NCBI GenBank assembly: GCA_910588955.1
Contig: CAJURQ010000017.1
Span: 7,952-69,299, forward strand
Direction of reading: 5' to 3'
DNA length: 61,348 bases
From: an uncultured Lachnospiraceae bacterium
Lineage (GTDB): Bacteria; Bacillota; Clostridia; Lachnospirales; Lachnospiraceae
The position numbers were made by a program, and so were the translations under genes. The notes below the pieces were generated by a model. It ran no database searches, was not told where the DNA came from, and saw only the letters and a list, made by a program, of their open reading frames with translations. This document shows positions 1 to 6,862 of the stretch, in pieces. The first letter of the stretch is position 1. Every line of letters starts with the position of its first letter.

Positions 1-55
1 TGGCTTGGCTTGGCTTGGCTTGGCTTGGCTTGGCTTGGCTTGGCTTGGCTTGGCT
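1..55. repeat. (TGGCT)11 pentanucleotide tandem repeat
   Basis: Eleven perfect TGGCT copies run from the first base to position 55 and then stop in unique sequence. The tract touches the window edge, so its full length and what lies on the far side are not visible. No open frame in the window uses it. It may be a genuine microsatellite or a tract on which an assembly ended. Confidence 0.9.
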
Positions 56-149
56 AAGGTAAGGGTATCTTTTCTGTACATTCTTGTCAACTCCTATTCC
101 TATTTTTCTGAAATTAAATTTTTTGGGAATTTATCGTTTTTCTTGTTTT

Positions 150-252
150 GTTGAAGTGAGTGTATTGTACATGAAAAGATGTGTTTGAGGTATAGCTTTG
201 GTATAGATTGTCGTTTTTGTGGTATACTTTGTTTCTTTTGGTTTACATAACT
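150..252. repeat. Dispersed 103-bp repeat, copy A
   Basis: This stretch aligns without gaps to 39764-39866 at roughly 80 percent identity by eye. The best conserved parts are the first 20 bases, the block from GTCGTTTTTGTGG to TATACTTTG, and the final GTTTACATAACT. GGTATA occurs at 189, 200 and 221, spacings of 11 and 21 bp that match whole helical turns. It lies just past the terminator of the toxin gene on the minus strand. Function unknown: it could be a protein-binding site, a mobile remnant or a conserved 3' region. Confidence 0.75.
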
Positions 253-253
253 C

Positions 254-288
254 AAAAAGACCGAACTTCAAAAAATATAAAATCGGTC
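254..288 (-). terminator. Intrinsic terminator of the toxin gene
   Basis: GACCGA (259-264) pairs with TCGGTC (283-288). On the minus strand the hairpin is followed by a run of five T (254-258). It begins three bases past the toxin stop codon, so it probably ends the toxin transcript. Confidence 0.65.
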
Positions 289-290
289 AC

Positions 291-773
291 TTACAAAAAA
301 TCTCTGCTTAGTTTCTCCAACACTTCAAAATCGTTTGTTCTTTTTGCCAATGCTGTCAAATTTCCATTACGCTTCTTATGATTATAAACTATCTCCGCAT
401 TTTTTCTGATCCGACATTTTTGTTTATTGATTTCCCGGCTTTCAGCCTGCAAAAGGAACTTATAATGCTGATCTTTTTCCGCATTGATATTCATTTCTAC
501 TAATTGCCCTTTCGGTACGGGTATCATGTTATTTATATTGATAACCGCATAATCCTTTATCTTAATAAAGTCCACGCCTTCCTTCATCTTCTTGTGTTTA
601 GGTTTAAATGAAGATAGCGGTGCAAAATAGGAAAATTTATTGATTTCAAAAACAACCCCAATATATTTACGCCCCGATGAACCTCCTTTATGCAGGAACA
701 AATGCTCTTGATACTGGCTCAAATATTTTATGTAAGAATCCTTCACTCCATATATTCTTAAATTGTCTTTCAT
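291..773 (-). CDS. Type III toxin, ToxN/AbiQ-like endoribonuclease
   Basis: This 160-residue protein resembles the ToxN/AbiQ family of sequence-specific endoribonucleases, toxins neutralised by a repetitive RNA and often active in phage abortive infection. Family-like blocks are an N-terminal YIKYL (14-18), KYIGVVFEIN (36-45), YFAPLSS followed by KPKH (49-60), and ININNMIPVP (78-87). Length fits the family (about 160-170). The open frame extends upstream to 875, but I place the start at 773, where AAAGGAG precedes ATG by five bases; the longer form would read through the antitoxin repeats. Immediately upstream are an intrinsic terminator, two tandem RNA repeats and a promoter, the exact layout of type III loci. 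Family call is strong; subtype (ToxN, CptN, TenpN) is not settled, and activity is inferred. Confidence 0.9.
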   Translation of the reverse strand: MKDNLRIYGVKDSYIKYLSQYQEHLFLHKGGSSGRKYIGVVFEINKFSYFAPLSSFKPKHKKMKEGVDFIKIKDYAVININNMIPVPKGQLVEMNINAEKDQHYKFLLQAESREINKQKCRIRKNAEIVYNHKKRNGNLTALAKRTNDFEVLEKLSRDFL

Positions 774-831
774 AATACTCCTTTGTTTACAAACAACCGC
801 ATACTTTAGCCGCCGTATGATCTGACAGAAA

Positions 832-858
832 AGGCAGAGACTCAAATCGTCCCTGCCT
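832..858 (-). terminator. Terminator between RNA antitoxin and toxin
   Basis: An imperfect hairpin of nine paired positions (833-841 with 849-857, loop TCAAATC) is followed on the minus strand by CTTTTCT. A leaky terminator at this place is a hallmark of type III loci: most transcripts give antitoxin RNA and a few read through into the toxin. Confidence 0.8.
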
Positions 859-936
859 CCTGCTAACTCGCTCATTTATGGGCTGTGCATCACCCACTTA
901 TAACCCGCTCATTTACAAGGCTGTGCATCACCTACT
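859..936 (-). ncRNA. Type III antitoxin RNA with two 37-nt repeats
   Basis: Two tandem copies of a unit of about 35 nt with a 37-nt period lie at 901-935 and 864-897. Both contain GGTGATGCACAGCC and TAAATGAGCG in transcript sense and differ mainly in linker bases. The promoter ends just upstream and a terminator follows. In known type III systems such repeats are cut by the toxin into pseudoknotted units that inhibit it; two repeats is at the low end of the known range. Repeats, promoter and terminator are seen; processing and inhibition are inferred from the family. Confidence 0.85.
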
Positions 937-942
937 ACCTTT

Positions 943-970
943 AGTATACACTATTTTTCCCTAATTACAA
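943..970 (-). promoter_or_regulatory. Promoter of the antitoxin-toxin transcript
   Basis: Minus strand: -35 TTGTAA (965-970), 16-bp spacer, -10 TATACT (943-948). The start would fall near 936, at the edge of the first antitoxin repeat. Upstream are three imperfect copies of CCTC(G/T)(A/G)TAT at 987, 997 and 1011. Confidence 0.75.
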
Positions 971-1008
971 CACATTTAAAATAATTCCTCGATATTCCTC
1001 GGTATTTG

Positions 1009-1037
1009 TTCCTCTGTATCAATCCATATTTTTATAC
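1009..1037. repeat. 29-bp direct repeat, left copy
   Basis: Identical over 29 bases to 2127-2155 (begins TTCCTCTGTATCAATCC). The two copies bracket the Rpn-like gene together with its promoter and terminator. Confidence 0.95.
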
Positions 1038-1073
1038 ACATTCTGACTCCAAAAATCGGGGCAATTTTGAGCA

Positions 1074-1116
1074 TAAAAAAACGCATGGTTTACAATTTAC
1101 TGTTCCATGCGCTTTT
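1074..1116 (-). terminator. Terminator of the Rpn-like gene
   Basis: CGCATGG (1082-1088) pairs with CCATGCG (1105-1111). On the minus strand the hairpin is followed by a run of T from 1081 down to 1075. It lies about 35 bases past the stop codon at 1150. Confidence 0.8.
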
Positions 1117-1149
1117 ACGCTGTTATGTTGATATGAACTTTTTTGCCGA

Positions 1150-2010
1150 TTATGCCATCTGCATAACCTCAGCTTCAAGCTCTCTCAGTTCATCAACTGA
1201 CAATGACGGAACACATTCCGCAATATCCTCAAGTGTCATTTTCCCTTTTTTTATCAACCTTTCCGCTGTTTCCCTCGCTTCATCATGTCTTTCGCTCCTG
1301 ATAAACGACTTCATGATCTGTTCTTCATCAAACAAACTCATCATAATCGTCACAACCTCCTTTTCCCTCTGCGCTAAATATTCCCCTAAAACATTCCTGT
1401 CCTTGCATATGCGGATTGTTTCTGTAACTGCCTTCTGTGTCATTCCATGTTGTTTTGTCTGCTCGTTAAAAACTTTACAAAAAATGATGTACTGGTTGAT
1501 GATGTCATCCGTATCGCTTTCATAGATAACCTTTGCTTTTACCTCAATATCTATATCAGCACCCTCAAAAAATTCTTTCGCCAGAGATATTTTATCGGGT
1601 TTCCTCCCTTTGTTTCCCGTAAAAATCACATAAAGTTCAGGCTTTGGCATTTTTACTTTCCTGCTTTTATAATAGTCTTGGCAAGTGCGCTGGAAATATT
1701 CGTGATAGCTTTGCGCCAGATACAGCAAAACCCTTACTAAAATATTCACTGTCCACGTTGATTGTGCTTCCACAAGTATCATCAGCTTATTATTAGCGAT
1801 AAAGCCTAAATCATTATACAGATTATCCGTCAATACATTTGTGATCGTCACATCCGTAAGAGAATCCTCTGTCGCCATGGTATCCTCCGGGTGGAGCGTT
1901 TGATACAATTTTAACAGATAACTCTTGTCTTGAAAAAGATCGAGGAATACGCTATTTTTTGCGGTACGCTTTGCTTTTGCCTCCTCCATCTGTTTTGTAT
2001 CGTCTGACAC
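1150..2010 (-). CDS. Rpn/PD-(D/E)XK family putative nuclease
   Basis: The 286-residue protein matches the Rpn recombination-promoting nuclease / putative transposase family, common in multiple diverged copies in Clostridia. Features: KNSVFLDLFQD near residue 18, the D-x(n)-ExQ type core (NDLGFIANNKLMILVEAQSTW around 65-87), LYLAQSYHEYF helix, and a C-terminal region with ECVPSLSVDELRELE. The start is GTG at 2010 with GAGGTG eight bases upstream. It has its own promoter and terminator, and the whole unit sits between perfect 29-bp direct repeats. Family members cut DNA in vitro and some promote recombination; the native role is uncertain. A second relative lies at 32491-33563 but is frameshifted. 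Confidence 0.85.
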   Translation of the reverse strand: MSDDTKQMEEAKAKRTAKNSVFLDLFQDKSYLLKLYQTLHPEDTMATEDSLTDVTITNVLTDNLYNDLGFIANNKLMILVEAQSTWTVNILVRVLLYLAQSYHEYFQRTCQDYYKSRKVKMPKPELYVIFTGNKGRKPDKISLAKEFFEGADIDIEVKAKVIYESDTDDIINQYIIFCKVFNEQTKQHGMTQKAVTETIRICKDRNVLGEYLAQREKEVVTIMMSLFDEEQIMKSFIRSERHDEARETAERLIKKGKMTLEDIAECVPSLSVDELRELEAEVMQMA

Positions 2011-2077
2011 TTTATCACCTCAATTTTAAAAAATCTGTAGCACAGGATACAATCCATCCTGCTCCTGTTACATTATA

Positions 2078-2106
2078 ATTATACAAAAAAGCGCTTGTCC
2101 TTACAA
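2078..2106 (-). promoter_or_regulatory. Promoter of the Rpn-like gene
   Basis: Minus strand: -35 TTGTAA (2101-2106), 17-bp spacer, consensus -10 TATAAT (2078-2083). A second TATAAT follows at 2072-2077. It lies inside the unit bounded by the 29-bp repeats. Confidence 0.75.
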
Positions 2107-2126
2107 TAAGATTCACATGAAATTTC

Positions 2127-2155
2127 TTCCTCTGTATCAATCCATATTTTTATAC
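2127..2155. repeat. 29-bp direct repeat, right copy
   Basis: Perfect copy of 1009-1037. A degraded third version may follow at about 2167-2190 (TTCCTATATCAAT). The distance between the two perfect copies is 1118 bp. Confidence 0.95.
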
Positions 2156-2230
2156 CCCCTCATCTGTTCCTATATCAATTTTAATAATACCGTTTTATCA
2201 TCTAATAATTGCATTTGGTCTGATTGGTTC

Positions 2231-2260
2231 GATTGGTCAGTCTGACCGTTCTGACCAATC
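2231..2260. terminator. Strong inverted repeat after hypothetical gene
   Basis: GATTGGTCAG (2231-2240) and CTGACCAATC (2251-2260) form a perfect 10-bp stem, extended by imperfect GGTT/AACC pairing outside. It lies just past the stop of the minus-strand gene ending at 2274. The T run is weak on the minus strand, so it is either a poor terminator or an mRNA-stabilising hairpin. Confidence 0.5.
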
Positions 2261-2273
2261 AAACCAATACTTG

Positions 2274-2864
2274 TTATCCAATGGCGCCACGCCGTGGTAT
2301 GCCATAGCTTCCCCACTCTCCCGCATTCTCCCACGAAGTGACGCCCCTCTCGTCCTTCCGCCAGTAATCCCCGGCACGGTTATCCCAGATCACGTTTTCA
2401 TAGACATAGGTTTCCCGAGACTCATCCTCGCACCGTAATTCTACATAATGATAGTTAATCGTCACAATATCATTTCCCCAGTGGATGATCTTTCCGACTG
2501 TATAGCCTTCCGCCTCGATCTCTTCTATGATATTCGTTTTACTGAGTTCCTTAAATTCCTCCGGGGTAATCTCCTCTCCTGCATACGGTTCCAGCTGGTC
2601 ACTGACAGCGTCGTAATGATAGAAATACGGTTTATAGCTATGCCCGGTCCACAGGTCATCCTTGCCGGAATCCTCCTTCTCACAAAAAATATCGTATGCG
2701 TCCACCCAGATTTCCAGCTCATCTCTTTCATTGTCGCCGCGGTACACCACCTGCCCATGTTGGAACAAATCGCTTTCCTCCACCGGTTTCCCGTCTCTCA
2801 CAGTCCATATTTCACTGAGATCTGCCGTAACGCAATAATCTGTATAAAAGAACAGATTAGTCAA
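2274..2864 (-). CDS. Hypothetical acidic protein, 5' end doubtful
   Basis: I do not recognise this protein. From a TTG at 2864 it gives 196 residues, rich in acidic and aromatic residues, with no membrane segment or known catalytic motif that I can see. The TTG has no ribosome site. Better initiation signals lie upstream: AAGGAAGG followed by ATG at 2922, but that frame (MLKRRILTTAGAQES...) stops at 2857-2859 after 21 codons, and the frame used by the main body opens in the same interval. The gene may therefore be a 5' frameshifted version of a longer one (2274-2922). It is followed by an inverted repeat at 2231-2260. Confidence 0.55.
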   Translation of the reverse strand: MTNLFFYTDYCVTADLSEIWTVRDGKPVEESDLFQHGQVVYRGDNERDELEIWVDAYDIFCEKEDSGKDDLWTGHSYKPYFYHYDAVSDQLEPYAGEEITPEEFKELSKTNIIEEIEAEGYTVGKIIHWGNDIVTINYHYVELRCEDESRETYVYENVIWDNRAGDYWRKDERGVTSWENAGEWGSYGIPRRGAIG

Positions 2865-3011
2865 ACAGTAAAATATCGCTCTCCTGCGCCCCCGCCGTGG
2901 TCAGTATTCTTCTCTTCAACATCGTGAAAACCTTCCTTTGCCATTAGTATATCTGTCCAGCCTTTATACCCTCGCTGACATGGATATCTGGGGACGCTGT
3001 AGTTCCCGGAC

Positions 3012-3047
3012 AAAAAAGCAGGCGGTTGTATTTCAATACCGCCTGCT
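3012..3047 (-). terminator. Terminator overlapping the rsgA stop codon
   Basis: AGCAGGCGGT (3017-3026) pairs perfectly with ACCGCCTGCT (3038-3047). On the minus strand it is followed by six T. The rsgA stop (3033-3035) lies in the loop, so the hairpin uses the last codons of the gene. It closes the long murE-to-rsgA operon. Confidence 0.85.
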
Positions 3048-3911
3048 CTCCTTCAACTCCCTATACAGCACCGTATAATTCTCATACCGCACCCGGCTGA
3101 TCCCGCCTGCCTCCACAGCTTCTTTCACGCCACAGTCCGGCTCGCTTAAGTGGGCGCAGCCGCGGAACTTACAGTACGGCTCGTAGGCACGAAACTCGGG
3201 ATAATACCCGCCAAGCTCCTCCTTCGTGATATCCGGCATATCGAGGGATGTAAAGCCCGGCGTATCCATGATATAAGTGCCGTCCCCCAGCGCAATAATC
3301 TCCGAATGTCTGGTGGTGTGCCTGCCCCGCTTGATCTTCTCACTGATCTCCCCCGTCTCCATCTTCGTTTCGGGAGAAAGCTGATTAATCAGGGAGGATT
3401 TACCGACGCCGCTCGGTCCGGCAAGGGTGGTCGTCTTTCCCGCCAGCAGCTCCCGCACCTGTTCCAGTCCCCTATTTTCCAGAACGCTTATAAATAACAC
3501 CCGATATCCACAAGTCTCATACGCCCTGCGAAGCGCCTCCTTCTCCTCCGGGGAGGCGATATCCTCCTTGTTAAAACAGATGATCGTGGGAAGTTCCTGC
3601 TGCTCCATACGAATCAGAAAGCGGTCCAGCAGATTAAAGTTCGGATTTGGTTTCACGATCGCAAAGAGAATCAACGCCTGATCCACATTTGCCACCGCCG
3701 GTCTTAGAAGCGCGCTTTTCCGCGGCAGAATCTCCCGGATATTTCCGAGCATTTCCGCATCGTCCAGCACGTCCATCTCGACGTTGTCCCCGACCAGAGG
3801 CTTGATTCCCTCTTTTCTGAATATTCCTTTCGCCTTGCACTCATAGACGCCGCGCCCCTCCACATGCACATAGTAGAACCCGGCGATACCTTTCATTATC
3901 TTGCCAACCAT
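3033..3911 (-). CDS. rsgA: Ribosome small-subunit GTPase RsgA
   Basis: RsgA (YjeQ/CpgA) is a circularly permuted GTPase that helps late maturation of the 30S subunit. The 292-residue protein has the expected order: an N-terminal OB fold, the G4 motif FNKED, then G1 GPSGVGKSS, G3 DTPGF, and a C-terminal zinc-binding domain with FRGCAHLSEPDCGV. Length is typical. It starts three bases after the kinase gene ends, last in the operon after the phosphatase and PASTA kinase, an arrangement conserved in Firmicutes that suits the known phosphorylation of CpgA by PrkC. A terminator overlaps its stop codon. Confidence 0.97.
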   Translation of the reverse strand: MVGKIMKGIAGFYYVHVEGRGVYECKAKGIFRKEGIKPLVGDNVEMDVLDDAEMLGNIREILPRKSALLRPAVANVDQALILFAIVKPNPNFNLLDRFLIRMEQQELPTIICFNKEDIASPEEKEALRRAYETCGYRVLFISVLENRGLEQVRELLAGKTTTLAGPSGVGKSSLINQLSPETKMETGEISEKIKRGRHTTRHSEIIALGDGTYIMDTPGFTSLDMPDITKEELGGYYPEFRAYEPYCKFRGCAHLSEPDCGVKEAVEAGGISRVRYENYTVLYRELKESRRY

Positions 3912-3914
3912 ACG

Positions 3915-6023
3915 TTATTCTTCTACAAAATTGACCTTTCTCTCCACCGTCTTAGTCTCCGTGCCGCCGCCCTCGGTCGTCGTCTCCCCGGTCTCGGGGT
4001 CGGTGATCGTGGTGGGCTCCGTCTGCACCGTAAAGGTATAGCGGATGGTACCCGTCGCCGACTTGATTCCCGTATAGTTGACTCCCACAGGGAATGCTGT
4101 CGTCTCCGTATTCAAAAGCTGTGTGCCGTCGTCTGCCGTGAGCGTCACATTCACCTGCATACCGCTCTGATAGGATGGATCTTCCGTAGGCGCGGTAATA
4201 CCTTCGGAATACTTGTAAGTCAGCTGGGAAGGTCCGGTACTGATCCGCAGATCCATAGGCGTGCCCTTCTCCACATAGGAGCCGACCGAGTAACTCTGGT
4301 AGCACACCATGCCCGCAAGATTCGGGTCCTCATGGGGCGTCTCGGTAACGTTTCCCACCGGCAGACCGCTCTCCGCCAAAGTTGCCGTGGCATCCATCTC
4401 CGTCATACCAACCACATCGGGCACCCTGACTTTATTGTCCTCCACGCCCTGGCTGACGCGGATAGTGATGCTGGATCCCGCCGACGCTTTCGTTCCCGCC
4501 TCCGGGGACTGGGAGATTACAATCCCCTTCTCCACCTGCGGGTCATAACTCTCCACCACATTTACCACGAAGCCTTCTTTTTCCAGAAGCGCCGTGCCTT
4601 CCGTCTGGGATTTCCCTGTCGCGTCGGGAACTTCCACACCCTCCGCAGCCTCCGCCACCGTGAGCACAATCGTAGTCCCCTTATCTATCATCAGCCCGTC
4701 CTGCACGCTGGCGCGAAGCACCGTGCCCGCGTCGTACGAGCTGTTCTCCTCATATTTGATTTCCGGCGAGAGTTCCAGCTCGAGGAGCTTGCGTTTCGCC
4801 TCATCCACGTGCATGCCGACCACACGGATCATCTCCACCTGCTCCGTCTCCTGTTCCTGCTCCTCCGGCGCTGTCTCTTTGCCGAAAGTAAAGACGCCCA
4901 TCGCCCGACCCACGATAAAGATCAGAATACAGCCGATCAGCAGCGCCGCCACCACCGCAAGTATGGTAGTGATCTTCTCCATCTTGGGATCGTAGTCCTC
5001 CTCGTCGTCGTCCCAGTCCTCGTCATCCTCATCCTCGTAGGAACGCACATGATCCCTGTCTCTGACGTCTTTCTTTAAGCGCATCGCCTCATCCATGGAA
5101 TCCCGGTTATCCGACTGGCGCTTGATCTGCACCATATCCCTGTCTGTGATCATGCGGGTGGAAGCCTCCTCATCAGGATCCGCCACCTTGACAAAATCCT
5201 CGTCCGGGCTGATCAGCGACTGCTTTAAATCCACAATCAGCTCAGACATGGACTGGTATCTCCTGTCCGGGCTTTTCTGGCAGCACTTAAAGACGATCTG
5301 CTCCACACAGACCGGTATCTCCGGCACATATTCCCTCGGTGAAGGGAACTCTTCCTGAATATGCTTGATTGCTATCGCTACGGTTGTCTCCCCGTTAAAG
5401 GGCACTCTGCCCGTAAGCATCTCGAACATGGTAACGCCCAGCGAATAGATATCGCTCTTCTCGTCGCTGTAGCCGCCTCTCGCCTGCTCCGGCGAAGTAT
5501 AGTGCACACTCCCCATCACGTTTGAAGTGATCGTGTTGCTGGTTGCCGCCTTGGCGATACCGAAATCCGTCACCTTCACTTTGCCTTCTTTGGAAATAAT
5601 GATATTCTGCGGCTTAATATCTCTATGAATAATGTGGTTGTTGTGCGCCGCCTCGATTCCCATGGAAACCTGAATCGCAATGCTCACCGCCTCTTTGACG
5701 GAAAGCCTCGCCTTCTTCTCAATATACTTCTTGAGGGTGATTCCCTCCACCAGCTCCATGACGATATAGTGATTCTCACCCTCCTCGCCCACATCATAGA
5801 CATTGACGATATTGGGGTGCATAAGACCCGCCGCAGCCTGTGCCTCGATGCGGAACTTGGACACAAAATTGGCGTTTTCGCTGAATTCCTGTTTTAAGAC
5901 CTTGACCGCCACAAAGCGGTTCAGCTTATGGTCTTTCGCCTTATATACATCTGACATGCCGCCGGTACCGATCTTTTCCAGAATCTCATACCGGTCGGCG
6001 ATCATCATTCCTATCTTAATCAT
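3915..6023 (-). CDS. prkC: PASTA-domain Ser/Thr protein kinase
   Basis: Membrane kinase of the PrkC/PknB/StkP type that senses peptidoglycan fragments or lipid II. In 702 residues: an N-terminal kinase domain with GTGGMSDVY, catalytic lysine in VAVKVLK (K41), HRDIKPQN and DFGIAKA; a charged, Asp/Glu-rich linker; one membrane segment (about 357-378); then three PASTA repeats (roughly 395-600) and a Ser/Thr-rich C-terminal tail of about 100 residues. The ATG at 6023 overlaps the end of the phosphatase gene by eight bases, implying translational coupling. The phosphatase upstream is the expected antagonist. Confidence 0.96.
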   Translation of the reverse strand: MIKIGMMIADRYEILEKIGTGGMSDVYKAKDHKLNRFVAVKVLKQEFSENANFVSKFRIEAQAAAGLMHPNIVNVYDVGEEGENHYIVMELVEGITLKKYIEKKARLSVKEAVSIAIQVSMGIEAAHNNHIIHRDIKPQNIIISKEGKVKVTDFGIAKAATSNTITSNVMGSVHYTSPEQARGGYSDEKSDIYSLGVTMFEMLTGRVPFNGETTVAIAIKHIQEEFPSPREYVPEIPVCVEQIVFKCCQKSPDRRYQSMSELIVDLKQSLISPDEDFVKVADPDEEASTRMITDRDMVQIKRQSDNRDSMDEAMRLKKDVRDRDHVRSYEDEDDEDWDDDEEDYDPKMEKITTILAVVAALLIGCILIFIVGRAMGVFTFGKETAPEEQEQETEQVEMIRVVGMHVDEAKRKLLELELSPEIKYEENSSYDAGTVLRASVQDGLMIDKGTTIVLTVAEAAEGVEVPDATGKSQTEGTALLEKEGFVVNVVESYDPQVEKGIVISQSPEAGTKASAGSSITIRVSQGVEDNKVRVPDVVGMTEMDATATLAESGLPVGNVTETPHEDPNLAGMVCYQSYSVGSYVEKGTPMDLRISTGPSQLTYKYSEGITAPTEDPSYQSGMQVNVTLTADDGTQLLNTETTAFPVGVNYTGIKSATGTIRYTFTVQTEPTTITDPETGETTTEGGGTETKTVERKVNFVEE

Positions 6024-6762
6024 GTTCTACCTCGTCTGCTAACGGTTCGATAACGATCACCGATATATTGTCCCTGCCGCCGTTTTCGTTGGCGGTCTCT
6101 ACCAGTTCTTCTACCCTGTCCCTGAGGCTTTTGCCGTTTTTCAAAATCCGGCATATCGTCTCGTCATCCACCATGTTAGTCAAACCATCCGAACAAAGTA
6201 AAACCATATCTCCTGTCTGTAATTCCAGATTGAAAAAATCAACCTCAACCTCATCTCTTGCACCCACCGCGCGGGTAATGATGTTCTTATCCGGGTGGTT
6301 TCTCGCCTCTTCCCTGCCGATTCCGCCCATCCGGACCATCTCCTCCACCAGAGAGTGATCCTCCGTGATCTGCACGATCTCCTCGCCGATCACGTAAAGC
6401 CTGCTGTCTCCCACGTTCGCCACTTCCAGAAACCTGCCGATACAGGTCGCCGCGACGAGCGTCGTTCCCATGCCGCTCAAGGCAAAGTCCTCACTGGCGC
6501 GTTTGCGCAGAATCCCGTTTGCCTTAGAGATGGCATAATCCAGTATCTTCTCCGGGTTCTTCTCGAAAGACGCCTCCGCCTCCTCTATCACCGTCTCTAC
6601 AGCCAAGTCGGAGGCATAATCCCCCGCCTTATGACCGCCCATGCCGTCCGCTACAATAAAAAGGTTCGGCAGATTTCCGACAGGCGTCTCGCTGCAATAA
6701 ATATAATCCTGATTTAATTGTCTTCTTCGCCCGATATCTGTCAGCGCATAAGACTTAAGCAC
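6016..6762 (-). CDS. stp: PP2C-family Ser/Thr phosphatase Stp/PrpC
   Basis: Metal-dependent protein phosphatase that reverses PASTA-kinase phosphorylation. The 248-residue form has the PP2C motifs RQLNQD, VADGMGGHKAGDYAS, GMGTTLV, NVGDSRLY and GGRDNISVIV. The frame is open to 6819, but I choose the GTG at 6762: GGAGGA lies seven bases before it and the product then begins LKSYALTDIGRRRQLNQD as in relatives. It overlaps the kinase start by eight bases. Confidence 0.95.
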   Translation of the reverse strand: MLKSYALTDIGRRRQLNQDYIYCSETPVGNLPNLFIVADGMGGHKAGDYASDLAVETVIEEAEASFEKNPEKILDYAISKANGILRKRASEDFALSGMGTTLVAATCIGRFLEVANVGDSRLYVIGEEIVQITEDHSLVEEMVRMGGIGREEARNHPDKNIITRAVGARDEVEVDFFNLELQTGDMVLLCSDGLTNMVDDETICRILKNGKSLRDRVEELVETANENGGRDNISVIVIEPLADEVEHD

Positions 6763-6862
6763 GGCATATTCCTCCGTTTTTAGTGATTTGCACATTTTAC
6801 CAATTACCCATGTTAGCATATTCCCTGCAAAAGAGCAAGCAAATTAAATATGCATCCCACAG

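Noticed and set aside
150..252. Repeat A as an insertion-sequence end
   Set aside because: No transposase, inverted ends or target duplication are visible at either copy. Kept only as a repeat of unknown nature.
774..875. Longer toxin form starting at 875
   Set aside because: It would translate through the terminator and one antitoxin repeat. The ATG at 773 has a proper ribosome site and fits family length.
2448..2927. Plus-strand frame opposite the hypothetical gene
   Set aside because: Antisense, no ribosome site, no recognisable protein features.
3864..5078. 404-codon open frame on the plus strand opposite prkC
   Set aside because: It lies fully antisense to a well-supported kinase. Its translation is rich in H, R and L with no domain, and no ribosome site was seen. 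It results from the codon use of the gene opposite.
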